Below are positions 42,966 through 52,400 of a stretch of 64,000 nt of DNA, one piece after another; position 1 is the stretch's first letter, and every line of letters starts with the position of its first letter. Origin of the DNA: an uncultured Prevotellaceae bacterium (GTDB taxonomy: Bacteria; Bacteroidota; Bacteroidia; Bacteroidales; Bacteroidaceae); contig CAMJZV010000003.1 of assembly GCA_946410305.1 (NCBI GenBank), positions 62,001-126,000 on the forward strand, in the 5' to 3' direction. The notes under the pieces were generated by a model, which was given only the letters and a program-made list of their open reading frames with translations, was not told the DNA's origin and did no database searches. Position numbers and translations under genes: made by a program.

Positions 42966-42973
42966 TATCTTTG
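42966..42973 (+). promoter_or_regulatory. -7 box of mfd
   Basis: TATCTTTG, 13 bases before the ATG at 42987. It overlaps the alternative upstream start at 42963, which is therefore rejected. Confidence 0.6.
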
Positions 42974-42986
42974 CAACGAAATTGGT

Positions 42987-45900
42987 ATGACGATACAAGA
43001 ATTACTGAAGAAATACGCCTTGCTGCCTCAGGTGGGCGCACTGGCGAATACGTTGGGGAAAAAGTCGGTGAAGACCGTTTTCCTCGAAGGACTCATGTGC
43101 TCATCGGCGCCTATGTTGTTCGCAAGCTTGGCGTCAAAGGGGAAACCTTCGACCACGCTCTTTATCCTGCAGGATGCTGACGAGGCGGGTTATTTCTACC
43201 ACGATCTGACGCAGCTTTTAGGCAAAGAGCAGGTGCTCTTCTTCCCCTCCAGCTATCGCCGTGCCATCAAGTATGCCCAGCGCGACAGTGCCAACGAGAT
43301 CCTCCGCACCGAGGTGTTGGCTCGTCTATCCTCTCACCCCTCACCGCTCACCTCTCACCTCTTAATCGTCACTTACCCCGAGGCCATTGCCGAACTCGTA
43401 GTTTCTAAGAAACAGTTGGACGACCGCTCGCTGGTGCTCAGCGTCGGCGATGTCATCGATGCAGATCAGACGGCTCAGCAGTTGCGCACGCTGGGATTCC
43501 ACGAAGTCGACTACGTCTATGAGCCTGGCCAGTTTGCCCTTCGCGGTAGCATCCTCGATATCTACAGCTATAGCAGCGAGCTGCCCTTCCGCGTCGACCT
43601 CTTTGGTGACGACATCGACTCCATCCGCACTTTCGAGGTCGAGACACAGCTGTCGAAAGACAAGTGTCAGCAGGTCACTATCGTCCCTGAGTTGGTGGCT
43701 GTAGAGGAGAAGATGCCCTTCCTGTCGTTCCTGCCTAAGGATACGTTGCTGGTTGTCAAGGACTTCCTGTATGTCCGCGATGCCATCGACCGCATCTACC
43801 AAGAGGGTTTCTCCGACCAAGCACTGACAGAGCGCATGGAGGGTGCTACGGAGCAGGAACAGCACGAGATTATGCAGCAGATGCGCAAGGAGTCGCAGCT
43901 CATTCGTGGCCAGCAGTTTACCAGCGAGGCCATCGAGTTCCGTCGCGTCGAGATAGGGCATCGACCGTCAGGACTGCCCGATGCCACCATCGAGTTCCAT
44001 GTCTCGCCACAGCCCCAGTTCCACAAGAATTTCGACCTCCTACAGCAGTCACTGGAGCAGTATCTCGCTGATGGCTACCAGCTCTGCATCCTCGCAGACA
44101 GCAAGAAACAGCTGGAGCGTTTGCGCGACATCTTCTCGGAAAAAGGCAGTGTCTTTTTCGATTCCGTCGAAAAGACATTGCACGAAGGTTTTGCTGACAA
44201 CGACCTCCGCCTCTGCGTCTTCACTGACCACCAGATATTCGACCGTTACCACAAGTACAGCCTCGCGTCCGATAAGGCACGCTCTGGAAAGGTGGCTCTG
44301 ACGCTCAAGGAGATTCAGCAGTTTGAGGTGGGCGACTACGTGGTACACGTCGACCACGGCATTGGTAAGTTTGGTGGACTAGTGCGTATGCCTATTGACC
44401 AGGGGCAAGGAGCAAGGGGCAAGGAGCAACAATACCAGGAAATGATCAAGATTATGTACGAGGGTGGGGGCTCCATCTATGTCAGCATCCATTCTCTATA
44501 TAAAGTATCGAAATACAAGGCGCAGGACAATGGCGAGCCACCTCGCCTGTCACACTTGGGCACAGGCCAGTGGGAGCGCATGAAGGAGCGTACCAAGGCC
44601 AAGCTGAAGGATATTGCCCGCGACCTGATCAAGTTGTATGCTGTCCGTCGCAGAGAGCTGGGCTTCGCCTTCTCTGCCGACTCGTTCATGCAGCAGGAGC
44701 TGGAGGCGTCGTTCCTCTATGAGGACACCCCTGACCAGCTGAAGGCCACCAACGATGTGAAGGCCGATATGGAGAAGGCACAGCCCATGGACCGTTTGGT
44801 CTGTGGCGACGTAGGCTTTGGTAAAACGGAGGTTGCCGTGCGTGCTGCTTTCAAGGCCGCATGCGATGGTAAGCAGGTGGCTGTGCTGGTGCCTACCACG
44901 GTGCTGGCCTATCAGCACTACCAGACCTTCACCTCCCGACTGAAGGACATGCCCGTCCGTGTGGACTACCTCTCGCGAGCCCGTAGCACCAAGCAGACCA
45001 CGGCACTCCTGAAGGACTTGGCTGACGGCAAGGTAGATATTATTATAGGTACGCACAAACTCATCGGCAAGTCTGTGAAGTTCCACGACCTGGGCCTGCT
45101 CATCATCGATGAAGAGCAGAAGTTTGGCGTCTCTACCAAGGAGAAGCTACGCCAGCTGAAGACCAATGTCGACACGCTGACATTGACGGCAACGCCTATA
45201 CCGCGTACCCTGCAGTTCTCGCTGATGGGTGCTCGCGACCTGAGCATCATCCAGACACCACCGCCCAACCGCTATCCCATACAGACAGAGATACACACGC
45301 TGAGTGCGGAGATTGTTGCTGACGCCATCAATTTCGAGATGTCGCGCAATGGTCAGGTGTACTTCGTCAACCCACGCATCAACGACCTGACGCGCATCCG
45401 TGAGATGATACAGAAGTACGTCCCTGATGCCCGTGTGGCAGTGGGTCACGGACAGATGAAACCAGAGGAGTTGGAGAAAATCATCTTCGACTTCCAGAAC
45501 TACGACTACGACGTGCTGCTCTCTACGACCATCATCGAGAACGGCATCGACATACCCAATGCCAACACCATCATCATCAATGGTGCCCACCGCTTCGGAC
45601 TCTCCGACCTGCACCAGATGCGTGGGCGTGTGGGGCGTGGCAACCGCAAGGCGTTCTGCTACCTGTTGGCGCCACCGTTGGCTGACCTCCCTCAGGAGAG
45701 TCGTCGCCGCCTGGAGGCCTTGGAGACCTTCAGCGATCTGGGCAGTGGTATCCATATCGCCATGCAAGACCTTGACATCCGTGGTGCTGGCAACCTGCTG
45801 GGTGCCGAGCAGTCCGGCTTCATTGCCGACCTGGGCTACGAGACGTATGTGAAGATTCTGCAGCAGGCGGTGGTCGAGATAAGGAATGAGAGCCTACCCC

Positions 45901-46421
45901 CAGCCCCTTCCAAAGGGAAGGGGGGACTCAGCGCCACAGCTCCCTCTCCTTTTGGAGAGGGGTGGGGAGAGGCTTCCCTCGACTCCGACCTTGAGCTCTA
46001 CTTCCCTGACCAGTATGTGCCATCGGATTCTGAGCGCATGCTGCTCTACCGCGAGCTCGACGGCTTGCAGACTGACGAGCAGGTGGCAGCCTACCGCACT
46101 CGTCTGATAGACCGCTTCGGCCCTGTGCCCCACTGTGGCGAGGAGCTGATGCGTGTCGTTCCCCTGCGTCGCCTCGGACAGTCACTGGGCTGTGAGAAGA
46201 TTGTCCTCAAGCAACAGCGCATGACGCTCTATTTCGTCACGCAGAACGACAGCCCGTTCTACCAGAGCGAGGCCTTCGGACTGCTGCTGGACTACGTGGC
46301 CCACAACCCTCGTCGCTGCCAGTTCCGCGAGGTCAACGGCAAGCGCTCCATGGTCATCGGCGACGTGCCCACCATCGAGGAAGCCGTACAGATACTGACA
46401 TCAATCAATAAGAGTAACTAA
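42987..46421 (+). CDS. mfd: Transcription-repair coupling factor Mfd
   Basis: Mfd removes stalled RNA polymerase and recruits UvrA. The 1144-residue protein has the UvrB-homology region at the front, the polymerase-interaction domain with VGDYVVHVDHGIGKFGG, and the RecG-like helicase with CGDVGFGKTEVA, IIDEEQKFGV, TLTATPIPRTLQ and HQMRGRVGRG. A C-terminal TRCF domain closes it. Three repeat-derived inserts interrupt it in frame: residues about 114-126 (SSHPSPLTSHL), 471-481 (QGQGARGKEQ) and 969-996 (PPAPSKGKGG...SPFGEGWGEA). All seem to sit between conserved motifs, so function is likely kept. Confidence 0.95.
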   Translation: MTIQELLKKYALLPQVGALANTLGKKSVKTVFLEGLMCSSAPMLFASLASKGKPSTTLFILQDADEAGYFYHDLTQLLGKEQVLFFPSSYRRAIKYAQRDSANEILRTEVLARLSSHPSPLTSHLLIVTYPEAIAELVVSKKQLDDRSLVLSVGDVIDADQTAQQLRTLGFHEVDYVYEPGQFALRGSILDIYSYSSELPFRVDLFGDDIDSIRTFEVETQLSKDKCQQVTIVPELVAVEEKMPFLSFLPKDTLLVVKDFLYVRDAIDRIYQEGFSDQALTERMEGATEQEQHEIMQQMRKESQLIRGQQFTSEAIEFRRVEIGHRPSGLPDATIEFHVSPQPQFHKNFDLLQQSLEQYLADGYQLCILADSKKQLERLRDIFSEKGSVFFDSVEKTLHEGFADNDLRLCVFTDHQIFDRYHKYSLASDKARSGKVALTLKEIQQFEVGDYVVHVDHGIGKFGGLVRMPIDQGQGARGKEQQYQEMIKIMYEGGGSIYVSIHSLYKVSKYKAQDNGEPPRLSHLGTGQWERMKERTKAKLKDIARDLIKLYAVRRRELGFAFSADSFMQQELEASFLYEDTPDQLKATNDVKADMEKAQPMDRLVCGDVGFGKTEVAVRAAFKAACDGKQVAVLVPTTVLAYQHYQTFTSRLKDMPVRVDYLSRARSTKQTTALLKDLADGKVDIIIGTHKLIGKSVKFHDLGLLIIDEEQKFGVSTKEKLRQLKTNVDTLTLTATPIPRTLQFSLMGARDLSIIQTPPPNRYPIQTEIHTLSAEIVADAINFEMSRNGQVYFVNPRINDLTRIREMIQKYVPDARVAVGHGQMKPEELEKIIFDFQNYDYDVLLSTTIIENGIDIPNANTIIINGAHRFGLSDLHQMRGRVGRGNRKAFCYLLAPPLADLPQESRRRLEALETFSDLGSGIHIAMQDLDIRGAGNLLGAEQSGFIADLGYETYVKILQQAVVEIRNESLPPAPSKGKGGLSATAPSPFGEGWGEASLDSDLELYFPDQYVPSDSERMLLYRELDGLQTDEQVAAYRTRLIDRFGPVPHCGEELMRVVPLRRLGQSLGCEKIVLKQQRMTLYFVTQNDSPFYQSEAFGLLLDYVAHNPRRCQFREVNGKRSMVIGDVPTIEEAVQILTSINKSN
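43330..43361. repeat. CTCACC-type tandem insert in mfd
   Basis: Units TCACCCC, TCACCGC, TCACCTC, TCACCTC are in frame, encoding SSHPSPLTSHL. Same family as 28388-28418. Confidence 0.85.
44401..44428. repeat. Exact 14-bp tandem duplication in mfd
   Basis: AGGGGCAAGGAGCA occurs twice in a row. With one flanking base on each side it adds a Gln/Gly/Arg/Lys-rich loop (QGARGKEQ) next to the polymerase-interaction domain. Confidence 0.85.
45891..45974. repeat. 84-bp palindromic element inserted in frame in mfd
   Basis: Two internal hairpins (CCCCTTCC/GGGAAGGGG and CCCTCTCC/GGAGAGGG) are enclosed by imperfect inverted ends AGCCTACCCCC / GGTGGGGAGAGGCT. The length of 84 bp is 28 codons. It encodes a Pro/Gly/Ser-rich segment with no matching part in Mfd as I know it. 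Confidence 0.85.
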
Positions 46422-46443
46422 CTATAAACTATCAACAAGAAAC

Positions 46444-48321
46444 ATGAAAAAGAGATTCCTATTAGCATTGCTGGCCACTGTTGGCATGCTGCAGACTGCG
46501 GGTGCCGCTGAGCGCCTGACGAGTCCGAAGGGTGACATCGTGGTGGTGATCGACGTGCAGAACGGCAAGCCCACCTACGAGGTGTCCTTGGGTGGTGTAC
46601 AATTCCTGAAGCCTTCACCGCTGGGACTGCTGACCAACCTGGGCGACTTTACCGAGGGACTGACGCTGGCAGGGTGTGACAGCAAGACACAGCACGACGA
46701 GTACTGGCTGAAGACCACCAAGCAGAGCCACATCAGCTACGACGCTACGGAGGCTGTATGCCGTTTCGAGAAGGATGGCAAGCGTGTCCTCGACATCCAG
46801 TTCCACATCACCGATCGCGACGTGGCCTATCGCTACAAGCTCTATCCCAAGAAGATTCGTGGTGGCGAGACGCTGGTAGCTGTCGTCAATGGCGAGGCCA
46901 GCGGTTTCGTCATGCCTGATGGCACCACCACCTTCCTATGTCCACAGTCGGGCCCGATGAATGGCTTTGCACGCACCTCTCCCTCTTACGAGACGTCCTA
47001 CACCCTCGACGACCAGATGGGCAAGAACGGTTGGGGCAATGGCTTCACGTTCCCCTGTCTCTTCAAGACTCCTGCTGGCTGGTTGTTGCTTAGCGAGGCA
47101 GGCACGGATGGTGGTTATGTGGGTTGCCGACTGCTCAATGCTGGTGGTAGCAACTACAAGATTGGCTTTCCCCAGGAGGGTGAGATGAACGGCTTTGGCA
47201 CCACCTCTGCCGCTGTCTCTCTGCCCTGCGAGACGCCTTGGCGCACCATCACCCTGGGCACTACGCTGGCTCCTATCGTGGAGACCACCGTTACCAACGA
47301 CGTTGTCCGTCCCAAGTACCAGGCCTCTAAGGAGTATGTCTATGGCAAGGGCTCGTGGTCGTGGATTATCGGCATGGACCCCAGCTGCAACTTTGACGAA
47401 CAGAAACGCTATATCGACTTCTCTGCCGCTATGGGTTGGCGCTCTGTGCTGGTCGACGCCCTCTGGGACGTGCAGATTGGCTACGAGAAGATGGCCGAGC
47501 TGGCACGCTACGGTCGTGAGCGTGGGGTAGGGCTCTTCCTGTGGTATAACAGCAACGGCTCCTGGAATGATGCTCCCCAGTCGCCCAAGGGTAAGATGGA
47601 TAAGTCTGCCGCACGTCGCAAGGAGATGGCGTGGATGAAGGACAACGGCATTCTGGGCATCAAGGTCGACTTCTTCGGTGGCGACAAACAACCCATGATG
47701 CAGCTCTACGAGGATATCCTCACCGATGCCAACGAGTTTGGTCTGCAGGTGATCTTCCACGGCTGCACGCTGCCTCGCGGTTGGGAACGCATGTATCCTA
47801 ACTACGTCGCCTCTGAGGCTGTCTTGGCTTCTGAGAACCTCCACTTCGGACAGGGTGCCTGCGATGCTGAGGCCTTCAACGCCTGCATCCACCCTTTCAT
47901 CCGCAACACCGTGGGCTCTATGGACTTTGGCGGTTCTACGCTCAACAAGCACTACAACAAGGACAACCAGCACGGCACCACGCGCAAGACCAGCGATGTC
48001 TTCGCACTGGCTACTGCCGTTCTCTTCCAGTCCAGCGTACAGCACTTTGCCATGGCTCCCAACAACCTCGAGGATGCTCCCGCATGGGCTGTCGACTTCA
48101 TGAAGCAGGTACCCACCAACTGGGACGAGACGCGCTTCATCGATGGCTATCCTGGCAAATACTGCATCATGGCACGTCGTGCAGGCACCAAGTGGTATGT
48201 CGTGGGCATCACCAGCGACGGCACACCCCTGCAGAAGAAGATAGACACCAAGGCCTTCTTCCCCAAGGGCACGAAGCCTACCGTCTATACCGATGCTGAC
48301 GCTATCGTGATTTTTAATTAG
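46444..48321 (+). CDS. Glycoside hydrolase family 97
   Basis: A 625-residue periplasmic enzyme with a signal peptide (cut after GAA near residue 22). Order: N-terminal beta-sandwich (about 25-280, beginning LTSPKGDIVV), catalytic (beta/alpha)8 barrel (about 290-545) and a short C-terminal beta domain. The barrel carries GSWSWIIGMDP, KVDFFGGDKQ with Asp409 as likely nucleophile, and ASEAVLASEN. GH97 includes inverting alpha-glucosidases (SusB) and retaining alpha-galactosidases. The KVDFF Asp suggests the retaining type, but I am not certain. It lies 22 bp after mfd and away from the SusCD loci. Confidence 0.92.
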   Translation: MKKRFLLALLATVGMLQTAGAAERLTSPKGDIVVVIDVQNGKPTYEVSLGGVQFLKPSPLGLLTNLGDFTEGLTLAGCDSKTQHDEYWLKTTKQSHISYDATEAVCRFEKDGKRVLDIQFHITDRDVAYRYKLYPKKIRGGETLVAVVNGEASGFVMPDGTTTFLCPQSGPMNGFARTSPSYETSYTLDDQMGKNGWGNGFTFPCLFKTPAGWLLLSEAGTDGGYVGCRLLNAGGSNYKIGFPQEGEMNGFGTTSAAVSLPCETPWRTITLGTTLAPIVETTVTNDVVRPKYQASKEYVYGKGSWSWIIGMDPSCNFDEQKRYIDFSAAMGWRSVLVDALWDVQIGYEKMAELARYGRERGVGLFLWYNSNGSWNDAPQSPKGKMDKSAARRKEMAWMKDNGILGIKVDFFGGDKQPMMQLYEDILTDANEFGLQVIFHGCTLPRGWERMYPNYVASEAVLASENLHFGQGACDAEAFNACIHPFIRNTVGSMDFGGSTLNKHYNKDNQHGTTRKTSDVFALATAVLFQSSVQHFAMAPNNLEDAPAWAVDFMKQVPTNWDETRFIDGYPGKYCIMARRAGTKWYVVGITSDGTPLQKKIDTKAFFPKGTKPTVYTDADAIVIFN

Positions 48322-48392
48322 CTGTTAGCAGTTGGCAGTTAGCTTTTAGCTCATTGCCATTAGCCATTAGCCAATAGCCAACTGCTAACAGC
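48321..48392. repeat. Intergenic palindrome with 16-bp arms after the GH97 gene
   Basis: GCTGTTAGCAGTTGGC (48321-48336) and GCCAACTGCTAACAGC (48377-48392) are perfect inverted arms. Inside and after are AGCTTTTAGC, CATTAGC and AGCTAAAAGC units. It may act as a terminator or be one of the repeat families of this genome. Confidence 0.8.
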
Positions 48393-48407
48393 CAAAAGCT
48401 AAAAGCT

Positions 48408-48449
48408 ATTCTGTCAATTTGTCGTTTTGAAACGACAAATTGGCAGAAT
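48408..48449. promoter_or_regulatory. 42-bp palindrome upstream of the hsp20 sigma-54 promoter
   Basis: Two 20-base arms (48408-48427 and 48430-48449) with one G-T mismatch surround a TG centre; the core is CAATTTGTCGTTT and its complement. The near edge is 8 bp before the -24 element. It is a candidate site for an enhancer-binding activator or another heat-shock regulator. Confidence 0.7.
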
Positions 48450-48457
48450 TTTCATCA

Positions 48458-48474
48458 TGGCACATACCTTGCAT
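48458..48474 (+). promoter_or_regulatory. Sigma-54 (-24/-12) promoter of hsp20
   Basis: TGGCAC, five bases, then TTGCAT: GG at 48459-48460 and GC at 48471-48472 with exactly 10 bases between, matching the sigma-54 consensus. Transcription would start near 48484. No TAnnTTTG box is seen before this gene. Confidence 0.8.
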
Positions 48475-48556
48475 CATGTTGGATGAGCGCCGATAAGGCA
48501 ATCAAACAAATTAACAAACATGTACAACTTAAAAATATAATTAGGAGGTAACAATT

Positions 48557-48982
48557 ATGATGCCAATGATGAGAACAAACAGTTGGATTCCTACAGTGTT
48601 TAACGATCTCTTTGATACGGAGTTCATGCCAAAGTGCAACGCTACTGCTCCCGCTATCAATGTGAAAGAATCGGACAAGGCTTATACCGTAGAGCTCGCC
48701 GCTCCGGGTATGAAGAAGGAAGACTTCAACGTACATATCAATGACGAGGGTAACCTGGTCGTCAAGCTGGAGAGCAAGCAGGAGCATAAGGAGGAGGACA
48801 AGAACACCCGCTATCTGCGTCGCGAGTTCAACTACACCAAGTACGAGCAGACCCTCATCCTGCCTGACGACGTCAAGAAAGATGCCATCTCGGCCAAGGT
48901 AGAGCACGGCGTACTCACCGTCGAACTGCCCAAGGTTGTCGAGGAGAAGGTCAAGGTCTCTCGCCAGATTGATATCGCATAA
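48557..48982 (+). CDS. Small heat-shock protein, Hsp20/alpha-crystallin family
   Basis: A 141-residue cytoplasmic holdase chaperone. The alpha-crystallin domain (about 32-130) has YTVELAAPGMKKEDF and the closing GVLTVELPK motif, and ends with a short extension. Unusually for this window the start is preceded by a perfect Shine-Dalgarno AGGAGGT at 48543-48549. Upstream are a sigma-54 promoter and a 42-bp palindrome. A terminator follows. This combination suggests strong stress-induced expression. Confidence 0.95.
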   Translation: MMPMMRTNSWIPTVFNDLFDTEFMPKCNATAPAINVKESDKAYTVELAAPGMKKEDFNVHINDEGNLVVKLESKQEHKEEDKNTRYLRREFNYTKYEQTLILPDDVKKDAISAKVEHGVLTVELPKVVEEKVKVSRQIDIA

Positions 48983-49010
48983 CCCGCTTTCTAAAACTTA
49001 AGAAATCTAG

Positions 49011-49044
49011 AGCCCCGCACGCCCCACCGCATGCAGGGCTTTTT
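49011..49044 (+). terminator. Rho-independent terminator after hsp20
   Basis: Stem AGCCC/GGGCT with an inner GCA/TGC (49011-49019, 49032-49040), followed by TTTTT. Confidence 0.75.
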
Positions 49045-49408
49045 CGTTGCTTTTTTTATCGATAACACTCCTGACATAATTACTGATGCTTGTTTATTAG
49101 GCTTATAATGCCTCCGTACCAGTCTAATATGCTACCGTATCAGGCTAACACGCATCTCTATTAGGCTGATGGAGGGTTATTACCCCTTTATTGTCAGATT
49201 TACACCTCTATATTTCGTCCACTTTTTTATTCTTATGCTAAAAAATAAGAGGTTGTAAATCAGTGTTTTATAATTTTGTACATCTATATACGTCCACTTT
49301 CTACTCCCATTGTCAGAAAGTACAACATTTTTTTAATAATTTTGCAGAAGAAAACCTAACGTCGGGTAAAATCTAACTCATAACAATAACACACTAATTA
49401 AACAAAGT
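49045..49408 (+). promoter_or_regulatory. Upstream regulatory region of the beta-glucan locus
   Basis: Candidate -7 boxes are TAATTTTG at 49337-49344 (nearest susC) and 49271-49278. TCTATAT-N2-CGTCCACTTT-like direct repeats lie at 49207-49225 and 49283-49300. An imperfect inverted repeat CAGATTTACACCTCT/AGAGGTTGTAAATC lies near 49195-49209 and 49247-49261. Further up (49091-49180) are several AGGCTAA/TTAGGCT-like units. The direct repeats are good candidates for activator binding. No gene is seen here. Confidence 0.5.
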
Positions 49409-52400
49409 ATGAAGAAAAGCAGGTTTGTGATGATGTTGTTGACACTCTTCGTGTCTATGGCATCCTACGCCCAGAGTATCTCGGGTACTGTGACAGACGA
49501 CCAGGGGGAGCCCGTCATTGGAGCTTCCGTCGTCGAAAAGGGTAAACCCCAGAACGGAACCATCACCGACATGGATGGTCAGTTCACTATTAATGTAAGT
49601 ACGGGTACACCTATTATTATTAGTTATGTCGGCTACGTCACTCAGGAAGTGAAAGCTGCTAATGGTATGAAGGTGACCATAAAGGAAGACACACAGACAC
49701 TGCAGGATGTCGTCGTCATCGGTTATGGTGTACAGAAGAAGAGCGTGGTGACCGCTTCTATTGCCAAGGTCTCTGCAGAAGACTTGGACGGTAAGACACG
49801 TCTGCGTGCTGAGGATGCCCTGAAGGGTATGGCTGCTGGTGTGCAGGTAACCTCAGCTTCTGGTCAGCCTGGTTCGAAGTCAATGATTCGTATCCGTGGT
49901 ATCGGCACCATCAACAACTCTGAACCTCTTTATATTATAGACGGCATGCCTACCAACCAGGATGGTATGGAGAGCGTGAACCCCTATGATATTGAGAGTA
50001 TCGAGGTGTTGAAGGACGCAGCCTCTGGTGCTATCTATGGTGCTCGTGCTGCCAATGGTGTCATTCTCGTGACTACTAAGAAGGGTAAGCTGGGCAAGGC
50101 CTCTATCAACTACAACTTCTCTTATGGCTGGCAGAGTGCGTGGAAGAAGCGCGACGTGACGGGAGCTACCGACTATGCCATCCTGCAGAACGAGCGTGCC
50201 GTACAGAAAGGTCAGGCTCCTCTGTATCCAGATCCCTTTAACTTGACAGATGCCAATGGTGATAAGATTAGTGGTTTTGGCACTAACTGGCAGGACCTGC
50301 TGTTTAACGACAATGCGCCTATCGTACAGCATGATGTAAGCATCAGCGGTGCTTCAGAGAAGGTTAACTACTACCTCTCATTGGGCTATTTCACTCAGGA
50401 GGGTATCATCGGTGGTAACTATGGACAGTCTAACTACAACCGTCTGACCATTAATTCTAACACGCAGTACAACCTGTTTGACGACTCTAAAGAGCGTACT
50501 TTCCTGAACAAGTTGGATGTAGGCGCCAACCTTTCTTACATGCGTGTACATAATACTGGTATTGATGCCAACTCTACATGGGGCTCTCCACTCGGTTCTG
50601 CCCTCTATCTAGCGCCCACGCTGCCTGTCACGCTGAACGGTGCCAAGGGTCAGGCTCTGATCGACCAGTATTCTCAGTACGACCTCTATCGCGACGCCAA
50701 TGGCAATCCTTATACAGTACCAGGCTTTATTGGTTCTTACCAGGAGCAGAATAACCCCATCGCTATGATGCAGGGCAACCCCACTAAGAACTATAGCCAC
50801 AAATTCAGACCCAAGTTCAGCATCGACCTGCAGCTGTGGGATGCGCTGAAATATCACTTCACATATAGCGCTGAGCTCTCTTTCTGGGGCTACGATGCTG
50901 CTACGCTGCAGAAGTACTATCTCTCAGGTAACAATAATGCCGACCACACCTCGGCAACCTCTTACAAAGGTAACAACTGCACATGGCAGGTAGAAAATAC
51001 GCTGACCTACGACAAGGTCTTCGGTAAGCACACCATCGGTGTTGTTCTTGGACAGAGTGCTCTGAAGAGTAAGGGTGATGAGCTTGGTGGCTCTCACTGG
51101 AACCTTGTTAATACCAGCAAGCCCAGCATCAACTACACCACTGGTGGCGACCTGGAACTCTCTACCGATGCTGATGGTATGATTACTGGTGCCAAGAGTT
51201 TGGTAGGTGCTTGGGGTGGTCCTTATGTGGAGCATCGCCTGTCATCACTCTTTGCGCGTCTCAGCTACAACTACGACGAGCGCTATATGGCACAGTTCAC
51301 CATCCGTCGTGACGGTTCAAGTCGCTTCGGTGCCAATAACAAGTATGGTACCTTCCCCTCTTTCTCACTGGGATGGAACGTGATGAACGAGAAGTTCATG
51401 GAGCAGACTCGCGACTGGCTGACCAACCTGAAGATTCGTGGTAGCTGGGGTAAGAACGGTAACGACAATATCGGCGACTTCGCCTATACAACTCTGACAA
51501 CGTCTGGTGCCAGCAGCAACTACTATTTCGGACAGACTGCTTCAATGATTTATGGTTCGAAAGCAAACCGTTTAGCTAACGAAGACCTGAAGTGGGAGGA
51601 GAGTGAGCAGACCAACATCGGTCTTGACCTCGGCTTTTTCAGCAACAAGCTGACATTCTCTGTTGACTACTTTGTCAAGAAGACCAACGGTATGATTATC
51701 GAGATGCCAATCCCCAGCTACGTTGGCGAGGCTCGTCCTCTGGCTAATGTCGGTGACATGGAGAACAAGGGTATCGAGTTTGAACTCGGCTATAAGTGGA
51801 ATATTGCTGACGCACAGTTCGCCATCAAGGGTAATGCCTCTTATCTGAAGAACGAGTTGAAGAATCTAGGTAATGACACGGGCTTCCTGAATTTCGGCAT
51901 CAGTCAGTTCAGCGACGGCGGTACACGTGCCGAGAACGGACAGCCTTTCCCCTTCTTCTATGGCTACAAGACCAATGGTATCCTGCAGAACAAGGCTGAG
52001 GCCGATGTTTACAATGCACAGTATGGTACGACTTCTGAACCTGGTGACTTCCGTTTCGTTGACGTGAACGGTGATAACAAGATTACCTCTGACGACCGTA
52101 CCAACATCGGTAACGGTGTGCCCGACTGGACATTTGGTCTGAACTTTGACGCAGCATGGAAGGGCTTCGACCTAAGCGTATTCTTCCAGGGTGTCAGTGG
52201 TGCCGACGTCTTCGATGCTACCTATCGTCAGGATGTGGCATCAGGAAACTATCCCACTTGGGTGCTCCAGCGCTGGACGGGTGAGGGTACTTCGAACACC
52301 GTTCCTACACTGGGTAAGTCAGAAAACTGGGTTTGCAGTGACATGTATATCCAGGACGGCAGCTACCTGCGTCTGAAGAATATCACGCTGGGCTATACCT

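Noticed and set aside
46936..48045. A 369-codon frame antisense to the GH97 gene
   Set aside because: It arises from codon bias of the sense strand; the sense protein is a complete GH97.
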